Positions 1 to 7,434 of a stretch of 17,219 nucleotides of DNA are shown piece after piece (positions within the stretch are counted from its first letter, which is position 1; every line of letters starts with the position of its first letter). Source of the stretch: Clostridiales bacterium (GTDB lineage: Bacteria; Bacillota; Clostridia; Oscillospirales; Oscillospiraceae); NCBI GenBank assembly GCA_012728025.1, contig JAAYFX010000312.1:1-17219 (forward strand). The letters run 5' to 3'. The translations under genes were made by a program, and so were the position numbers. The notes under the pieces are model-generated. The model searched no databases and was not told where the DNA came from. It saw only the letters and a list, made by a program, of their open reading frames with translations.

Positions 1-974
1 CCGCCGTAAACAGTCTAATGACTACGCTTGCGGATAACCCCGAATTGATGCGTTGGTTCGACGATTTGTCTATTATTCTCGAAACGTTGGGACGTAATGC
101 CGGGTGGGTTTCAGAAAAACTTACGCCGTTGGTAGAAAAATTTCGCGACTGGGCTGGGATAGACGTGGACGAAATGGAGCGAAACCGACGTTCGACGAGA
201 CGAGAAGCGTTTGATCTGTTAGCCGAATCGCCGGAAGTGCGTGCTAAACTACGTGCGGAGTATCTTGCAAGTCCTGAGGGCCAGGCGTTGCAACGACAAA
301 ACCTTGCACCCGACGTTTTTGAATCGAGGATAAACCGAGAGCTAAATAGTGCTATAACGCGCCTTAAATGGAACGACGATTATTTACGTAGTACGTTACG
401 TCCACGAGGGATGCAAGTTCCGAACGACGCGAATCGTATAGGTTCGGATTTTTGGGCTGACCCGAGTAGCGTACGTAGTGCGTATGGGCCTTACGAAGTC
501 GCACGAGATAGTACGTCTGTAACAGCGCATGTAGGAGGCCTTACTCCAGAATATGCACTACGTACACGAGGACTTGGACGTTACGGAACGCAACTTCAAA
601 TATCCAAAGAGCAACGTAACCAATACGGGCGTAATTATAAGGGTGCGTACCCAAGTTACGAACTTAACATGACCCGACCTCTCGCTAACGAGAATGTAAT
701 GCCGTCATGGTACACAGAGACGGAACGTATAACTTCGACAAGTTCCGGCGGTGGTTATGAACCGGGTAGCGACTTAACAGGCGTAAACCGTGACCGCCGA
801 GCGTTGGAAATACATTTCCACGCACCTATCGTGGAGTGGCAGAGTAATATCGAGGCGACAAGTCCGCAAGAAACGGTCGCGGTAATCGGCGAAAATCTCG
901 AAATGTTGGCCGCCGAGGGGTTGCAGAAAGCGTTGTTAGGTTCGTCTAACAAAATGTCGTCCCGGTGGTTTTAA
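1..974 (+). CDS. Tail tape-measure protein, C-terminal part (5' end outside window)
   Basis: Probably the C-terminal end of the tape-measure protein, which sets tail length inside the tube. The frame is open from position 3, with no stop before the first ATG at 18. The codons upstream of that ATG read AVNSL and run smoothly into MTTLADNPELMRWF, so I treat the ATG as internal and the gene as truncated by the window edge. The visible 318 residues start with a helical stretch containing LTPLVEKFRDW, a pattern common near the end of tape-measure C-termini. A charged, Arg-rich region follows, then a Gly/Ser/Tyr-rich low-complexity tail. Being first before the hub and spike genes in a tail operon fits this role. 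It stops with TAA 13 bp before the next gene. The assignment rests on context and style rather than a diagnostic motif. A separate 318-aa tail protein starting at 18 is the alternative. Confidence 0.6.
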   Translation, partial: AVNSLMTTLADNPELMRWFDDLSIILETLGRNAGWVSEKLTPLVEKFRDWAGIDVDEMERNRRSTRREAFDLLAESPEVRAKLRAEYLASPEGQALQRQNLAPDVFESRINRELNSAITRLKWNDDYLRSTLRPRGMQVPNDANRIGSDFWADPSSVRSAYGPYEVARDSTSVTAHVGGLTPEYALRTRGLGRYGTQLQISKEQRNQYGRNYKGAYPSYELNMTRPLANENVMPSWYTETERITSTSSGGGYEPGSDLTGVNRDRRALEIHFHAPIVEWQSNIEATSPQETVAVIGENLEMLAAEGLQKALLGSSNKMSSRWF

Positions 975-987
975 TACGTAGTAAGGT

Positions 988-1827
988 ATGGGACAGTTAA
1001 ACGATAAAGTCCAAGCGTGGACAGAAAAAGTAGAAGATACGTATCACGGCTCTAAACCTGCACAAGCTATTGGGGTTGTAGCCGAAACGTTAGACGACGT
1101 GGCAACTCTCGCCGGTAAAGCGGTTGTGCTGACGCTCGCAAAATCATGGATAGGTTTGGGGCGTTTACGTAACGTCGATACGAACGTAGATTTTACCGGG
1201 GATTCGCATGGCGAATCCGTGTTCGTTCACCGCAGTAAAGCCACGGATAAGCGTACACGTTCAGAAACTGGGGGTTTAGAGCGCTTCGATTACGAAAAAC
1301 TGTGGTCAGTACAACTTGGAGAGTATTTCCTACCGTTGTCGCAAACGTTTACATTACGAGCGAAAAAGAAACTCAACATTTCGTCGCTCGTAGACGGTAT
1401 CGACATCATACAGGAAACGCGGAAGGAATCCAAAACGATTGACTGTACGTTACGTATCGGCCTACGGGGCGTAAAAGCGCGTAACGAAACCGGAGAGGGC
1501 TACCGATTTTTTCACCCCGGGAGCGTGCAAGACAATTTGCAAATCGTAGATACAAACCTCGAAATGCAACATCTTTCGCAATTCCTCGACGATTTGTACG
1601 AATCGGATGCTGTCTTTACGATTGACAACGATATGATAAATAACACGTTCCGGGTGGAACACGTGATAATGACGGACTACAAGTTCATACCACGTGCCGG
1701 AATGGGGACTTACACGTTCGAGTTTTCACTTACCGAAGTGAAATATGATGAGAACGTATTGACGTTAGACTTACGCGAGGTTAGCCCCGAAGCGAAACAA
1801 GAGAAAACCGAGTTAGTAAATAGCTAA
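988..1827 (+). CDS. Conserved phage tail/baseplate protein (DUF6046-like)
   Basis: A 279-aa protein between the tape measure and the hub. In Mu-like phages this slot holds the gp43/N-type protein that links the tube end to the baseplate hub. The N-terminus (about residues 1-60) is helical and Ala-rich. Residues from about 95 on look like a beta-rich domain: LWSVQLGEYFLPLSQTF, then SSLVDGIDIIQETRKESK and TIDCTLRIGLRG, ending TYTFEFSLTEV. That pattern recalls the family I remember as DUF6046 from Bacteroidetes phages and prophages; this is from memory and not searched. It starts at ATG 988, 13 bp after the previous stop, with no strong Shine-Dalgarno. Its TAA shares a base with the hub ATG (TAATG), which suggests translational coupling. 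A structural role is likely, but the exact function is not known to me. Confidence 0.6.
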   Translation: MGQLNDKVQAWTEKVEDTYHGSKPAQAIGVVAETLDDVATLAGKAVVLTLAKSWIGLGRLRNVDTNVDFTGDSHGESVFVHRSKATDKRTRSETGGLERFDYEKLWSVQLGEYFLPLSQTFTLRAKKKLNISSLVDGIDIIQETRKESKTIDCTLRIGLRGVKARNETGEGYRFFHPGSVQDNLQIVDTNLEMQHLSQFLDDLYESDAVFTIDNDMINNTFRVEHVIMTDYKFIPRAGMGTYTFEFSLTEVKYDENVLTLDLREVSPEAKQEKTELVNS

Positions 1828-3038
1828 TGAACACGAATAGGTTAATATGCCGGAACGAGGTTATCGTGGAGGGTCGCTCCATTGGTAGTTTCGAGAGCTT
1901 CGAGTGTAAGGCTGACAGCCGTACGCTCGGAAACACCGGCGTATTGACTATCCCGTTATACGCTATCGGACGTGACGGCACGAAAGGCCGCGCACGTGCA
2001 AGAACTCGCGCAACGTTCGTTACTACGAAAACGATTGAAACCGTAAACGAAAAAAACGAAACCGTAGTAGTTACGTCCGAAACGTCCCATATCCGACCCT
2101 GCGCCCAAGTAGAGGTATGGTGTTGGTACGATTCGTGGAACGCTCGCACGAACGAAATGGAATCGCACGAGAAGATTCTCGTTTTCGCAGGTTTTATCGA
2201 ACACGTAGTGGAGGGTTTTCCGACGAAAGTATATTTGCAAGACAACGCGTTTATACTACGTTTCGGAAATATCCAAAAGATATGGAACGAAAACGCGACG
2301 TTACAACAAATAGTAAGCGACTGCATACCTGTTGCGCAGGACGGATTCACGAAAGAGCGTAAGAAGTTAGGCTTTACGCGTCCGATACCCGAATTACGTT
2401 ATTCCGTTGAGGATAAGAACGTGCAAGCCGTCACGACGTCGTTGAGTTTCCGTAACTGGAGCGGCCGCTCGCCGTACGACACAGTACAAAAACTTATGCA
2501 GTTGCTCGTACTGTATGGTGGAGTGAGCCGAGGTTACAACGTGTTTATCGGTGCGGGAGTGACGAAAAGCGACAGGCCGCAGACGAAATTAGACACACGG
2601 TACAACGTGGTTGAACGGGATATAACCCCCGTGGACGGGCGTTTCGTGGATTACGAGGTTAAAGTCGTAGGTATACTTAAAGACGGTACAAAATGGACGG
2701 CTACCGGAGGTTACGGAACGTCGAGAAGTAAAACGTCGCAGAGTGAGTTTGAGGTTACGCATGGACAAGTGGAACGTTATTACGCTCCGCATAACACTAA
2801 AGACGGTATACAAAATTTTGCAGACCAAATGCTCGCAAAATTACGTGGGTTACGTAATAGAGGTAGTGTAACTACGTTACTATACCCGAAACTCGATGTA
2901 ATGGATTGGATCGCGTATAAAGACACGGTTTTCCCCGCGTTGAGCGGCGGCTATTACGTTTTGGATTACCAATTCAAAGCGAATGAGAAGGGCTATTTTC
3001 AAACGATTTCATTAACCGACCAAGTGTTCTCGCTATGA
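1827..3038 (+). CDS. Baseplate hub protein (gpD/gp44/gp27-like)
   Basis: A 403-aa protein with the length and position of the baseplate hub (P2 gpD, Mu gp44, T4 gp27 equivalents). The hub forms the trimeric platform between the tail tube and the spike. The N-terminus (NRLICRNEVIVEGRSIGSFE) opens a beta-rich tube-like domain. The centre (about 195-230: FRNWSGRSPYDTVQKLMQLL) is the helical part typical of hubs, in which a short 'conditions' peptide is followed by a helix. The C-terminal part, ending in YYVLDYQFKANEKGYFQTIS, resembles the last strand set of late-control-D-like proteins. The gene overlaps both neighbours: TAATG at the start and ATGA with the spike at the end. The family call comes from architecture and gene order, because hub sequences diverge strongly. 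Confidence 0.65.
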   Translation: MNTNRLICRNEVIVEGRSIGSFESFECKADSRTLGNTGVLTIPLYAIGRDGTKGRARARTRATFVTTKTIETVNEKNETVVVTSETSHIRPCAQVEVWCWYDSWNARTNEMESHEKILVFAGFIEHVVEGFPTKVYLQDNAFILRFGNIQKIWNENATLQQIVSDCIPVAQDGFTKERKKLGFTRPIPELRYSVEDKNVQAVTTSLSFRNWSGRSPYDTVQKLMQLLVLYGGVSRGYNVFIGAGVTKSDRPQTKLDTRYNVVERDITPVDGRFVDYEVKVVGILKDGTKWTATGGYGTSRSKTSQSEFEVTHGQVERYYAPHNTKDGIQNFADQMLAKLRGLRNRGSVTTLLYPKLDVMDWIAYKDTVFPALSGGYYVLDYQFKANEKGYFQTISLTDQVFSL

Positions 3039-3634
3039 GTAAGAAATATGATGACGTTTGGAACGCGATTGGCGAAAGGTTCGGCAATGACATTGCCGAC
3101 CTCGTACGTTCCGTTCGTGCGTTCGCTGTTACAGTTGATAAAGTCAGCGAGGACGGCGAAACGGCGTACGTACGCATCTACGAGGGCGACGAATCGTTAC
3201 CCGTACCTACGCAACTCGCGGCTATCCCCAAAGGTATGTTGCGGGTTATACCGACCGCCGAATCGCTTGCCGTCGTTCAGTTGGTGAATGGAGACGACGA
3301 ACAGCCGCATTTCATTGCGTTTTCCGAGGTGGATGAAATTCTACTAACGATTGGCGAATCGACCATACGTATGGACACGGACGTTATTGAAATGAATGGT
3401 GGTACGTTGAATGGTTTAGTGATTTTAGGTAAACTCACGGAACGTTTGAATAAGTTACAGGGTGAAATAAACGATATTCAGACTAACATTGCAAACCACT
3501 CACATACCTATATTGATAGCGTGGTGTCGGGGGCTACACCTACTCCGAAAAGCACTACCGCAACGTCTTACACACGTAAGAAGCTTACCGAGGTGAAAGA
3601 TTCAGACTACGAGAACGAAAAAGTGAAACAATGA
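3035..3634 (+). CDS. Baseplate spike protein (gpV/gp45-like)
   Basis: A 199-aa protein that follows the hub directly (ATGA overlap), as the membrane-piercing spike does in P2 (gpV) and Mu (gp45). Residues about 28-100 (VRAFAVTVDKVSEDGETAYV through PHFIAFSEVDE) look like the small OB-fold domain that sits on the hub. Residues 101-128 (ILLTIGESTIRMDTDVIEMN) have the alternating pattern of a spike beta-helix. A helix follows (KLTERLNKLQGEINDIQTNI), then N-H155-S-H157-T. His-x-His in a spike tip is known to bind an iron ion at the apex, which fits here. A Thr/Ser/Pro stretch and a charged tail (residues 160-199) come after the His pair, so those histidines may not form the very tip. It overlaps the next gene by ATGA. 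Confidence 0.7.
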   Translation: MSKKYDDVWNAIGERFGNDIADLVRSVRAFAVTVDKVSEDGETAYVRIYEGDESLPVPTQLAAIPKGMLRVIPTAESLAVVQLVNGDDEQPHFIAFSEVDEILLTIGESTIRMDTDVIEMNGGTLNGLVILGKLTERLNKLQGEINDIQTNIANHSHTYIDSVVSGATPTPKSTTATSYTRKKLTEVKDSDYENEKVKQ

Positions 3635-3930
3635 CCGGGATATATTTCGATTTTGAGAAACATGACGTTGTTATCAAAAATAACGGCAGTTTCAAAACAG
3701 ATGAGATTGACAGTCAGAACTGCGCGTTAATCGCGTGTTCCGAGATTTGTCTATTGACTGCACCTCACGTCGGCGAACGCTTACCGGCTAAACTCTACAA
3801 CCGTCGTATGCGCAACGCTAAACGTGACATAGCGAGAGCTATACGCGCCGTAGAACGTGACGGAGGTAAAAGCGTACGTATATGGATTGACGAACACTCG
3901 AACCTCCAATTTAAAGCAAATTATGGCTAA
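3631..3930 (+). CDS. Probable gp25/gp46-like baseplate wedge protein
   Basis: A 99-aa protein in the position where contractile phages encode the gp25/GpW (Mu gp46) wedge component. The centre matches the general pattern of that family: a beta strand pair (FDFEKHDVVI), NNGSFKT, then a helix with Gln/Asn (DSQNCALIACSEICLL) and a Pro-x-x-Gly-like element (TAPHVGERLP). These resemble the 'G-D-F, D-x-x-x-Q-N-x-x-x-I-L, P-x-x-G' layout of gp25-like proteins. The C-terminus carries a basic helix (RRMRNAKRDIARAIRAV) and a final strand. It overlaps the spike by ATGA and the next gene by 8 bp. Assignment is by gene order and weak pattern only. It is shorter than most gp25 relatives, and an unrelated small tail protein remains possible. 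Confidence 0.5.
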   Translation: MTGIYFDFEKHDVVIKNNGSFKTDEIDSQNCALIACSEICLLTAPHVGERLPAKLYNRRMRNAKRDIARAIRAVERDGGKSVRIWIDEHSNLQFKANYG

Positions 3931-4243
3931 AATAAAAATACCTCAAAATACTACGGCAGTAGACGTAGCGTTAAACCAATCCGGTTCGCTGACAGGTTTT
4001 CCTGCGGTGTTACAACAACTCCCTGTTGGCGTCCGGATTGGCTTTGACGCTATCCCCGATATTTGGGAGGACGTAGCCGATATAGGGCAAACGTGGACAC
4101 CTGACATACAAGGTCGGGAGTTGGACATTACTCTACCCGTGTATAACGAACGTGCAGTTGCGAAAGCACCCTACACTACGGATACGTACGTTGCGGATAT
4201 GGTCGCCGAGTATGGTAACGACCTGTTACACTCTTTAAATTAA
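3923..4243 (+). CDS. Small LysM-like tail protein (gpX-like)
   Basis: A 106-aa protein. A longer reading from ATG 3857 would overlap the upstream gene by 74 bp. I chose ATG 3923 because the upstream 22 codons lie inside the previous gene and the sequence from MAKIKIPQNTTAVDVALNQSG is a natural N-terminus. The first 90 residues read like a degenerate LysM module: beta strand (KIKIPQNTT), helix (AVDVALNQSGSLTGFPAVLQ), then a second strand after GQTWTPDIQGRELDI. The 'T-P-x-x-x-G-x-x-L-x-I' ending is the signature of gpX-type LysM proteins in contractile tails, which sit between tube and baseplate. There is no export signal. Eight bases of intergenic DNA separate it from the DUF5675 gene. Confidence 0.55.
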   Translation: MAKIKIPQNTTAVDVALNQSGSLTGFPAVLQQLPVGVRIGFDAIPDIWEDVADIGQTWTPDIQGRELDITLPVYNERAVAKAPYTTDTYVADMVAEYGNDLLHSLN

Positions 4244-4251
4244 AAACGCTT

Positions 4252-4683
4252 ATGAAACTAACCGTTAAACGTAGATTCCTCGGCTCGAAATACACGATAG
4301 GCTCAATGTTTATCGAGGGCTCGTATTTCTGCGATACGTTGGAGGACGTAACACGCGACCTTAATAAAGACGGCGACCTCGACGACGTTGGGGAGGGTAA
4401 GATATACGGTGAAACGTCCATTCCGTACGGAACGTACGACGTGATTGTTAATGTTTCGCCCAAGTTCAAACGTGAACTACCGCGTCTTTTGAACGTTAAA
4501 CATTTTGACGGTGTACTGATACACCGAGGCAATACACCTGCTGACACCGCTGGATGTATTTTGGTCGGCGAAAACAAACAGGTGGGGCGTGTCATAAACT
4601 CTACATTTTATGAAACCGAACTTGTAAAACGTTGTAAGAACGCACTCGCAAACGGAGAAAAAATAACTATAACAATCGAATGA
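4252..4683 (+). CDS. DUF5675 family protein, putative peptidoglycan-acting enzyme
   Basis: A 143-aa protein with the features I associate with DUF5675. Visible blocks are FCDTLED (26-32), KIYGETSIPYGTYDV (50-64), FKRELPRLLNVKHFDGVLIH (72-91), H91-R-G-N94, and D98-T-A-G-C102-ILVG. A His about ten residues before a Gly-Cys is reminiscent of L,D-transpeptidase/YkuD active sites, so H91 and C102 are the candidate catalytic pair. Residues 36-48 (DLNKDGDLDDVGE) resemble a calcium-binding EF-hand/dockerin loop (D-x-N-x-D-G-x-x-D), although the twelfth position is Gly and an acidic residue follows. There is no signal peptide. It lies between the LysM-like tail protein and the gp47-like protein, so it may act with the tail on the cell wall or serve in lysis. 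No other lysis gene is visible in the window. Function is inferred, not known. Confidence 0.65.
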   Translation: MKLTVKRRFLGSKYTIGSMFIEGSYFCDTLEDVTRDLNKDGDLDDVGEGKIYGETSIPYGTYDVIVNVSPKFKRELPRLLNVKHFDGVLIHRGNTPADTAGCILVGENKQVGRVINSTFYETELVKRCKNALANGEKITITIE

Positions 4684-4684
4684 T

Positions 4685-5482
4685 ATGGGTGCAGTAAGTA
4701 AAATACTGGAAGCGTTGCAAATCGTCCTGCCCGATTTTGCGAATAGCGACGGGTCGATTGAAAATAAAATCATCGACACCGTTGGTTCTTACGCCGATAG
4801 CGAAACGGTGGAACGTAACAATACACTTGCTACGATTAACGCCGCGCTTGCGAATCAAAAGGTTACGAACAAAACGTATTACCGACGTAAGGCTGTGGCT
4901 TTCCAACTCGGCGATATGTTGATTTACGACAGTATAAACCAAGGGGCCTATTACGCGACTATCGACCCCGGCAAGCAGTTAGTAAAGCAAGCGTATGTAA
5001 CAGGTTCTTACCCGTTGTACACGTTGTTTGTCAATGCTATCGGAGCAGACGGGCATTTACGTAAATTAACCACCGGAGAACTCGACGCGTTCCGCACCTA
5101 TTTCGAGGCGTTTCAACCGATAGGGTTGAAAATAAGCATTACGTCTATGGACGTAGCAAATATAACCGACCCCGGCATCCTCATATATGTACGTGCGGGT
5201 GCTGATGCAGGTATGGTTGCGACCGAAATAAACGCTAATCTGTTAGCGTATGAATCGGTGTTCCGGGAAAACAACAAGGTGGCTCTTACGGAAATCTTGG
5301 ATGTTATTCAACAGCAACCCGACGTAGTTGCGGTAGGATTTAACGACCCTATTGCGTCTGAAATGCAGTTGAGCGGTGAAATACGTGCGACACGTCCGGT
5401 TGAAGGTTTATTTGATCTCGTAAACGGGGCCTTTATTTTCGCTACCGAAATTACGGCTTCTCACATAAAGGTTATGCAGTAA
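4685..5482 (+). CDS. Baseplate wedge protein, gp47/J-like
   Basis: A 265-aa protein in the slot of Mu gp47 / P2 J, the wedge subunit that joins the inner baseplate to the outer ring. The N-terminal third is helical, followed by RRKAVAFQLGDMLIYD. The middle contains GELDAFRTYFEAFQPIGLKI, the segment where J-like proteins usually show 'P-x-G-x-x-I/V' before a strand. Then come ANITDPGILIYVRAGADAGM and a helix plus VALTEILDVIQQQPDVVAVG, which is the J-like pattern of a second domain with 'l-x-x-l-x-x-x-p-g-V'. Typical J/gp47 proteins are longer (about 300-380 aa), so this is a short version like those seen in Bacteroidetes phages. It starts one base after the previous TGA, and its stop overlaps the next start (TAATG). 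Confidence 0.6.
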   Translation: MGAVSKILEALQIVLPDFANSDGSIENKIIDTVGSYADSETVERNNTLATINAALANQKVTNKTYYRRKAVAFQLGDMLIYDSINQGAYYATIDPGKQLVKQAYVTGSYPLYTLFVNAIGADGHLRKLTTGELDAFRTYFEAFQPIGLKISITSMDVANITDPGILIYVRAGADAGMVATEINANLLAYESVFRENNKVALTEILDVIQQQPDVVAVGFNDPIASEMQLSGEIRATRPVEGLFDLVNGAFIFATEITASHIKVMQ

Positions 5483-5940
5483 TGTTTAAGTATATAAATA
5501 TGCCGAAACTCGTCGCACATTATCTCAAAGAGTTTAGTGTGCGGTCGGACGGTGAACCGTCTGATTTGTACCGATTCATATTTTGTCTTTGTCTGCCGTT
5601 CATTTCACCCACGTTTAACCGCGCACGTCTTATTGCCTTGGCGATAGCGGAATGTACGAACAGTCAAGACCAAATAATCCGTGTACTTAAAAAAATATCC
5701 GGCGCGGATATGGAGATAGTAGTGTTAATCAACGACTACTTTGCCGCGTACGACGGTTCGGGAGATGTTGCAGATTTCGCATACGACGGGAGTGCCGACA
5801 ACGCAATAGTTCCGTTTTCCTTTAAGCCTAACGTCGAGTACATCCATATTACATTAAATGGGGCTTCGCAACAAGAGGTTGCGGGGTATCTCGAATTGTT
5901 AATACCTTTTTACGTTCAAACTCCAATAATATATCAATAA
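5482..5940 (+). CDS. Putative gp48/I-like tail protein
   Basis: A 152-aa protein between the J-like wedge and the fibre, the position of Mu gp48 / P2 I, which connects baseplate and fibres. The N-terminal half is helical and hydrophobic (LYRFIFCLCLPFISP, then NRARLIALAIAECTNSQDQI). The middle has a short Asp/Gly/Ala repeat (AYDGSGDVADFAYDGSAD), and the C-terminus is beta-like (VEYIHITLNGASQQEVAGYL). The hydrophobic stretch near 30-45 is interrupted and not a convincing membrane helix. The start is coupled to the upstream stop (TAATG); only one base separates its TAA from the next ATG. No diagnostic motif is seen, so the function comes from gene order alone. Confidence 0.45.
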   Translation: MFKYINMPKLVAHYLKEFSVRSDGEPSDLYRFIFCLCLPFISPTFNRARLIALAIAECTNSQDQIIRVLKKISGADMEIVVLINDYFAAYDGSGDVADFAYDGSADNAIVPFSFKPNVEYIHITLNGASQQEVAGYLELLIPFYVQTPIIYQ

Positions 5941-5941
5941 A

Positions 5942-6865
5942 ATGGCACAGAAAAGATTAAACAACGTCTTACCCGGCGTGAAGCGCCCTCTTCGTGTAGA
6001 GGATTTACAGGCGGTATGGGATGGTCTAAACGAGGCCTTAGCTATCGGTACGACAGGTGCACCCCGTATTCTTTGGGGCTTTAACGACAAAGGCGACGGC
6101 ACGCTTTCAGCAGGTATCGTAGCGTTTAACGAGAAACTTTACGTTCATGAGGACACCGCCGATTCGCGCATAAACGTCGGTGCAACCGTGTATGCGCACG
6201 AAGTGCCGTCGGGGGACTTACGTATTTTCGCGGATGGTTCGGAGCATCCATTTTCGTATAACCGAATCGTTAATAGCATAGACATAGGCGGAACGGCTAT
6301 CGGAACGTTTTCGATTGCAAACATTGATACGTGGAAATGGGCTTACATTGGGGCGGTAAAAATACCTGCGGAAAACTTTGAGGACGGGTGGCTGAACGCG
6401 TATCAACCGTTCGGCGTAATCTTCAACGTACCTATCAGCGACGTCCCAAGCGGTAATACAACAACTGCAACAATCGTTACGTCTCCGGGAAGTGACGCAC
6501 CCTTTTTTGCGGATGAGGTGTTTGAACCTACGGGTGTGGTCACGTTCAGGCAAGACTACGAAATGGATAGGGGGCGTGTAGAGATATGGGTAAAAGGTGG
6601 TGAGCTGGCGGCTGATATTCCGAGGAATATAGCCGTTCCTACGGTGTCGGTTTCTTTGTTAAACCCGGCGCGGGACGGGTTACTTCACAGCTCGAACCAA
6701 CCGGGCTTTAATTTCGAATGGACGTACACACCCCTCTCTCATATCTCCCGAAAACTTACCATATATTTCTGGAATGCGGCAAACAGCTCAAACGAAGGCG
6801 ATCTAAGGTTTGCTATTAACGGGTGGGTATCTCGAACACCCTACACCCCCGGAGGTGCGGTTTAA
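5942..6865 (+). CDS. Tail fibre / receptor-binding candidate
   Basis: A 307-aa protein, the last gene of the late operon. The N-terminus (NVLPGVKRPLRVEDLQAVWD) looks like the helical attachment region that anchors fibres to the baseplate. From about residue 40 it becomes beta-rich with many short strands and Gly/Asn/Thr turns (WGFNDKGDGTLSAGIVAFNE, LYVHEDTADSRINVGATV, IGGTAIGTFSIANIDTWKW). The C-terminal half has a different look, with Pro, Trp and Ser-rich segments and ends NGWVSRTPYTPGGAV. This is what one expects of a distal adhesin domain, but no known lectin fold is recognised. No fibre-assembly chaperone follows. The stop at 6863-6865 lies 4 bp before the terminator stem. Confidence 0.5.
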   Translation: MAQKRLNNVLPGVKRPLRVEDLQAVWDGLNEALAIGTTGAPRILWGFNDKGDGTLSAGIVAFNEKLYVHEDTADSRINVGATVYAHEVPSGDLRIFADGSEHPFSYNRIVNSIDIGGTAIGTFSIANIDTWKWAYIGAVKIPAENFEDGWLNAYQPFGVIFNVPISDVPSGNTTTATIVTSPGSDAPFFADEVFEPTGVVTFRQDYEMDRGRVEIWVKGGELAADIPRNIAVPTVSVSLLNPARDGLLHSSNQPGFNFEWTYTPLSHISRKLTIYFWNAANSSNEGDLRFAINGWVSRTPYTPGGAV

Positions 6866-6869
6866 GAAC

Positions 6870-6923
6870 CACCTATAAAAGAAACGCCGTATCAATCACG
6901 ATACGGCGTTTCTTTTATAGGTG
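6870..6923. terminator. Bidirectional intrinsic terminator between convergent operons
   Basis: Perfect inverted repeat: arms 6870-6893 and 6900-6923 (24 bp each, no mismatch) with the 6-base loop AATCAC. The G/C-rich core GAAACGCCGTATC pairs with GATACGGCGTTTC. The TTTT tract follows the core on one strand, and the mirror A-tract supplies the same on the other, so both convergent transcripts should stop here. The outer bases of the right arm also encode the stop codon (6915-6917) and the last two codons of the 72-aa minus-strand protein. Confidence 0.9.
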
Positions 6924-7133
6924 TTCAATGTCCAAGTTCTCCCACGTTACGCGCTTAAGAGAACGGAACGTTTCTATCAGTATTCTACCGCGCCATACCT
7001 GTACGGTGCAGTCGAACCGGCCACACTCTTCCCGCGTTACGGTGAACACGTAGAATTTACCGTCGCGGGTCGATTCGTTATTCGCTATCTTTCTGTTCAG
7101 TTCCGTCTGAACCCACAGAGGTATGTCCGTCAT
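6915..7133 (-). CDS. Hypothetical 72-aa protein at the end of the early operon
   Basis: Not recognised. The reading from ATG 7133 (MTDIPLWVQTELNRKIANNE) gives 72 residues. A longer reading from 7169 would lie deeper inside the upstream gene, so I prefer 7133, which still overlaps that gene by 56 bp. After a short helix the protein looks like a small beta-barrel or SH3-like fold: KFYVFTVTREECG, FDCTVQVWRGRILIETFRSL, RVTWENLDIEHL. Such folds are common in small phage-encoded regulators, but no function can be assigned. It is the last gene of the minus-strand operon, and its TAA is inside the bidirectional terminator stem. Confidence 0.55.
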   Translation of the reverse strand: MTDIPLWVQTELNRKIANNESTRDGKFYVFTVTREECGRFDCTVQVWRGRILIETFRSLKRVTWENLDIEHL

Positions 7134-7434
7134 TTTTCTGTTTGTTAATATACGCAACGAGTTTCGCACCTGCGCTAATAGTTAAGTGTTCAAGCATATC
7201 ACGTTCACGTTTCGACAAGTTGCTACGTTTACGGGCGCACGCGAGTATTTCGACTTTGCGCGTAACCGCGTTGTCTATCACACCTTTGTCGAGGAGCGCG
7301 TCGTAGGCACTACGTTTGTACTTAACGCCGTGTTTGCGTCCGGCGGTTAGTTCGGCCACCGCAACGTCGAAGAATCCGTCAAACCGTTCGTGGTCGAGGA
7401 TTTCGAGGGGGTTTATTTTTTCGATTTCTGCCAT
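7078..7434 (-). CDS. Hypothetical 118-aa helical protein
   Basis: Not recognised. It is 118 aa and mostly helical and charged: EKINPLEILDHERFDGFFDV at the N-terminus, basic residues in the middle (RKHGVKYKRSAYDALLD, ACARKRSNLSKRERDML), then a hydrophilic tail rich in Gly, Ser, Asp and Glu (GHTSVGSDGTEQKDSE). The basic helical centre could bind nucleic acid, though this is only a composition argument. It overlaps the upstream DUF3310 gene by 22 bp and the downstream 72-aa gene by 56 bp, so the three genes are packed unusually tightly. Confidence 0.6.
   Translation of the reverse strand: MAEIEKINPLEILDHERFDGFFDVAVAELTAGRKHGVKYKRSAYDALLDKGVIDNAVTRKVEILACARKRSNLSKRERDMLEHLTISAGAKLVAYINKQKNDGHTSVGSDGTEQKDSE

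Noticed and set aside
1200..1218. 8-bp inverted repeat with a 3-base loop (GGATTCGC-ATG-GCGAATCC)
   Set aside because: It lies inside a coding region far from gene borders, and repeats of this size are expected by chance in 17 kb.
1781..2350. Long minus-strand ORF of 189 aa
   Set aside because: It is antisense to the hub gene, has no start context and shows Cys/Ser/Phe-rich shadow composition.
3857..3922. Longer start for the LysM-like protein at 3857
   Set aside because: The 22 extra codons lie within the upstream gene, and the ATG at 3923 gives the usual short overlap.
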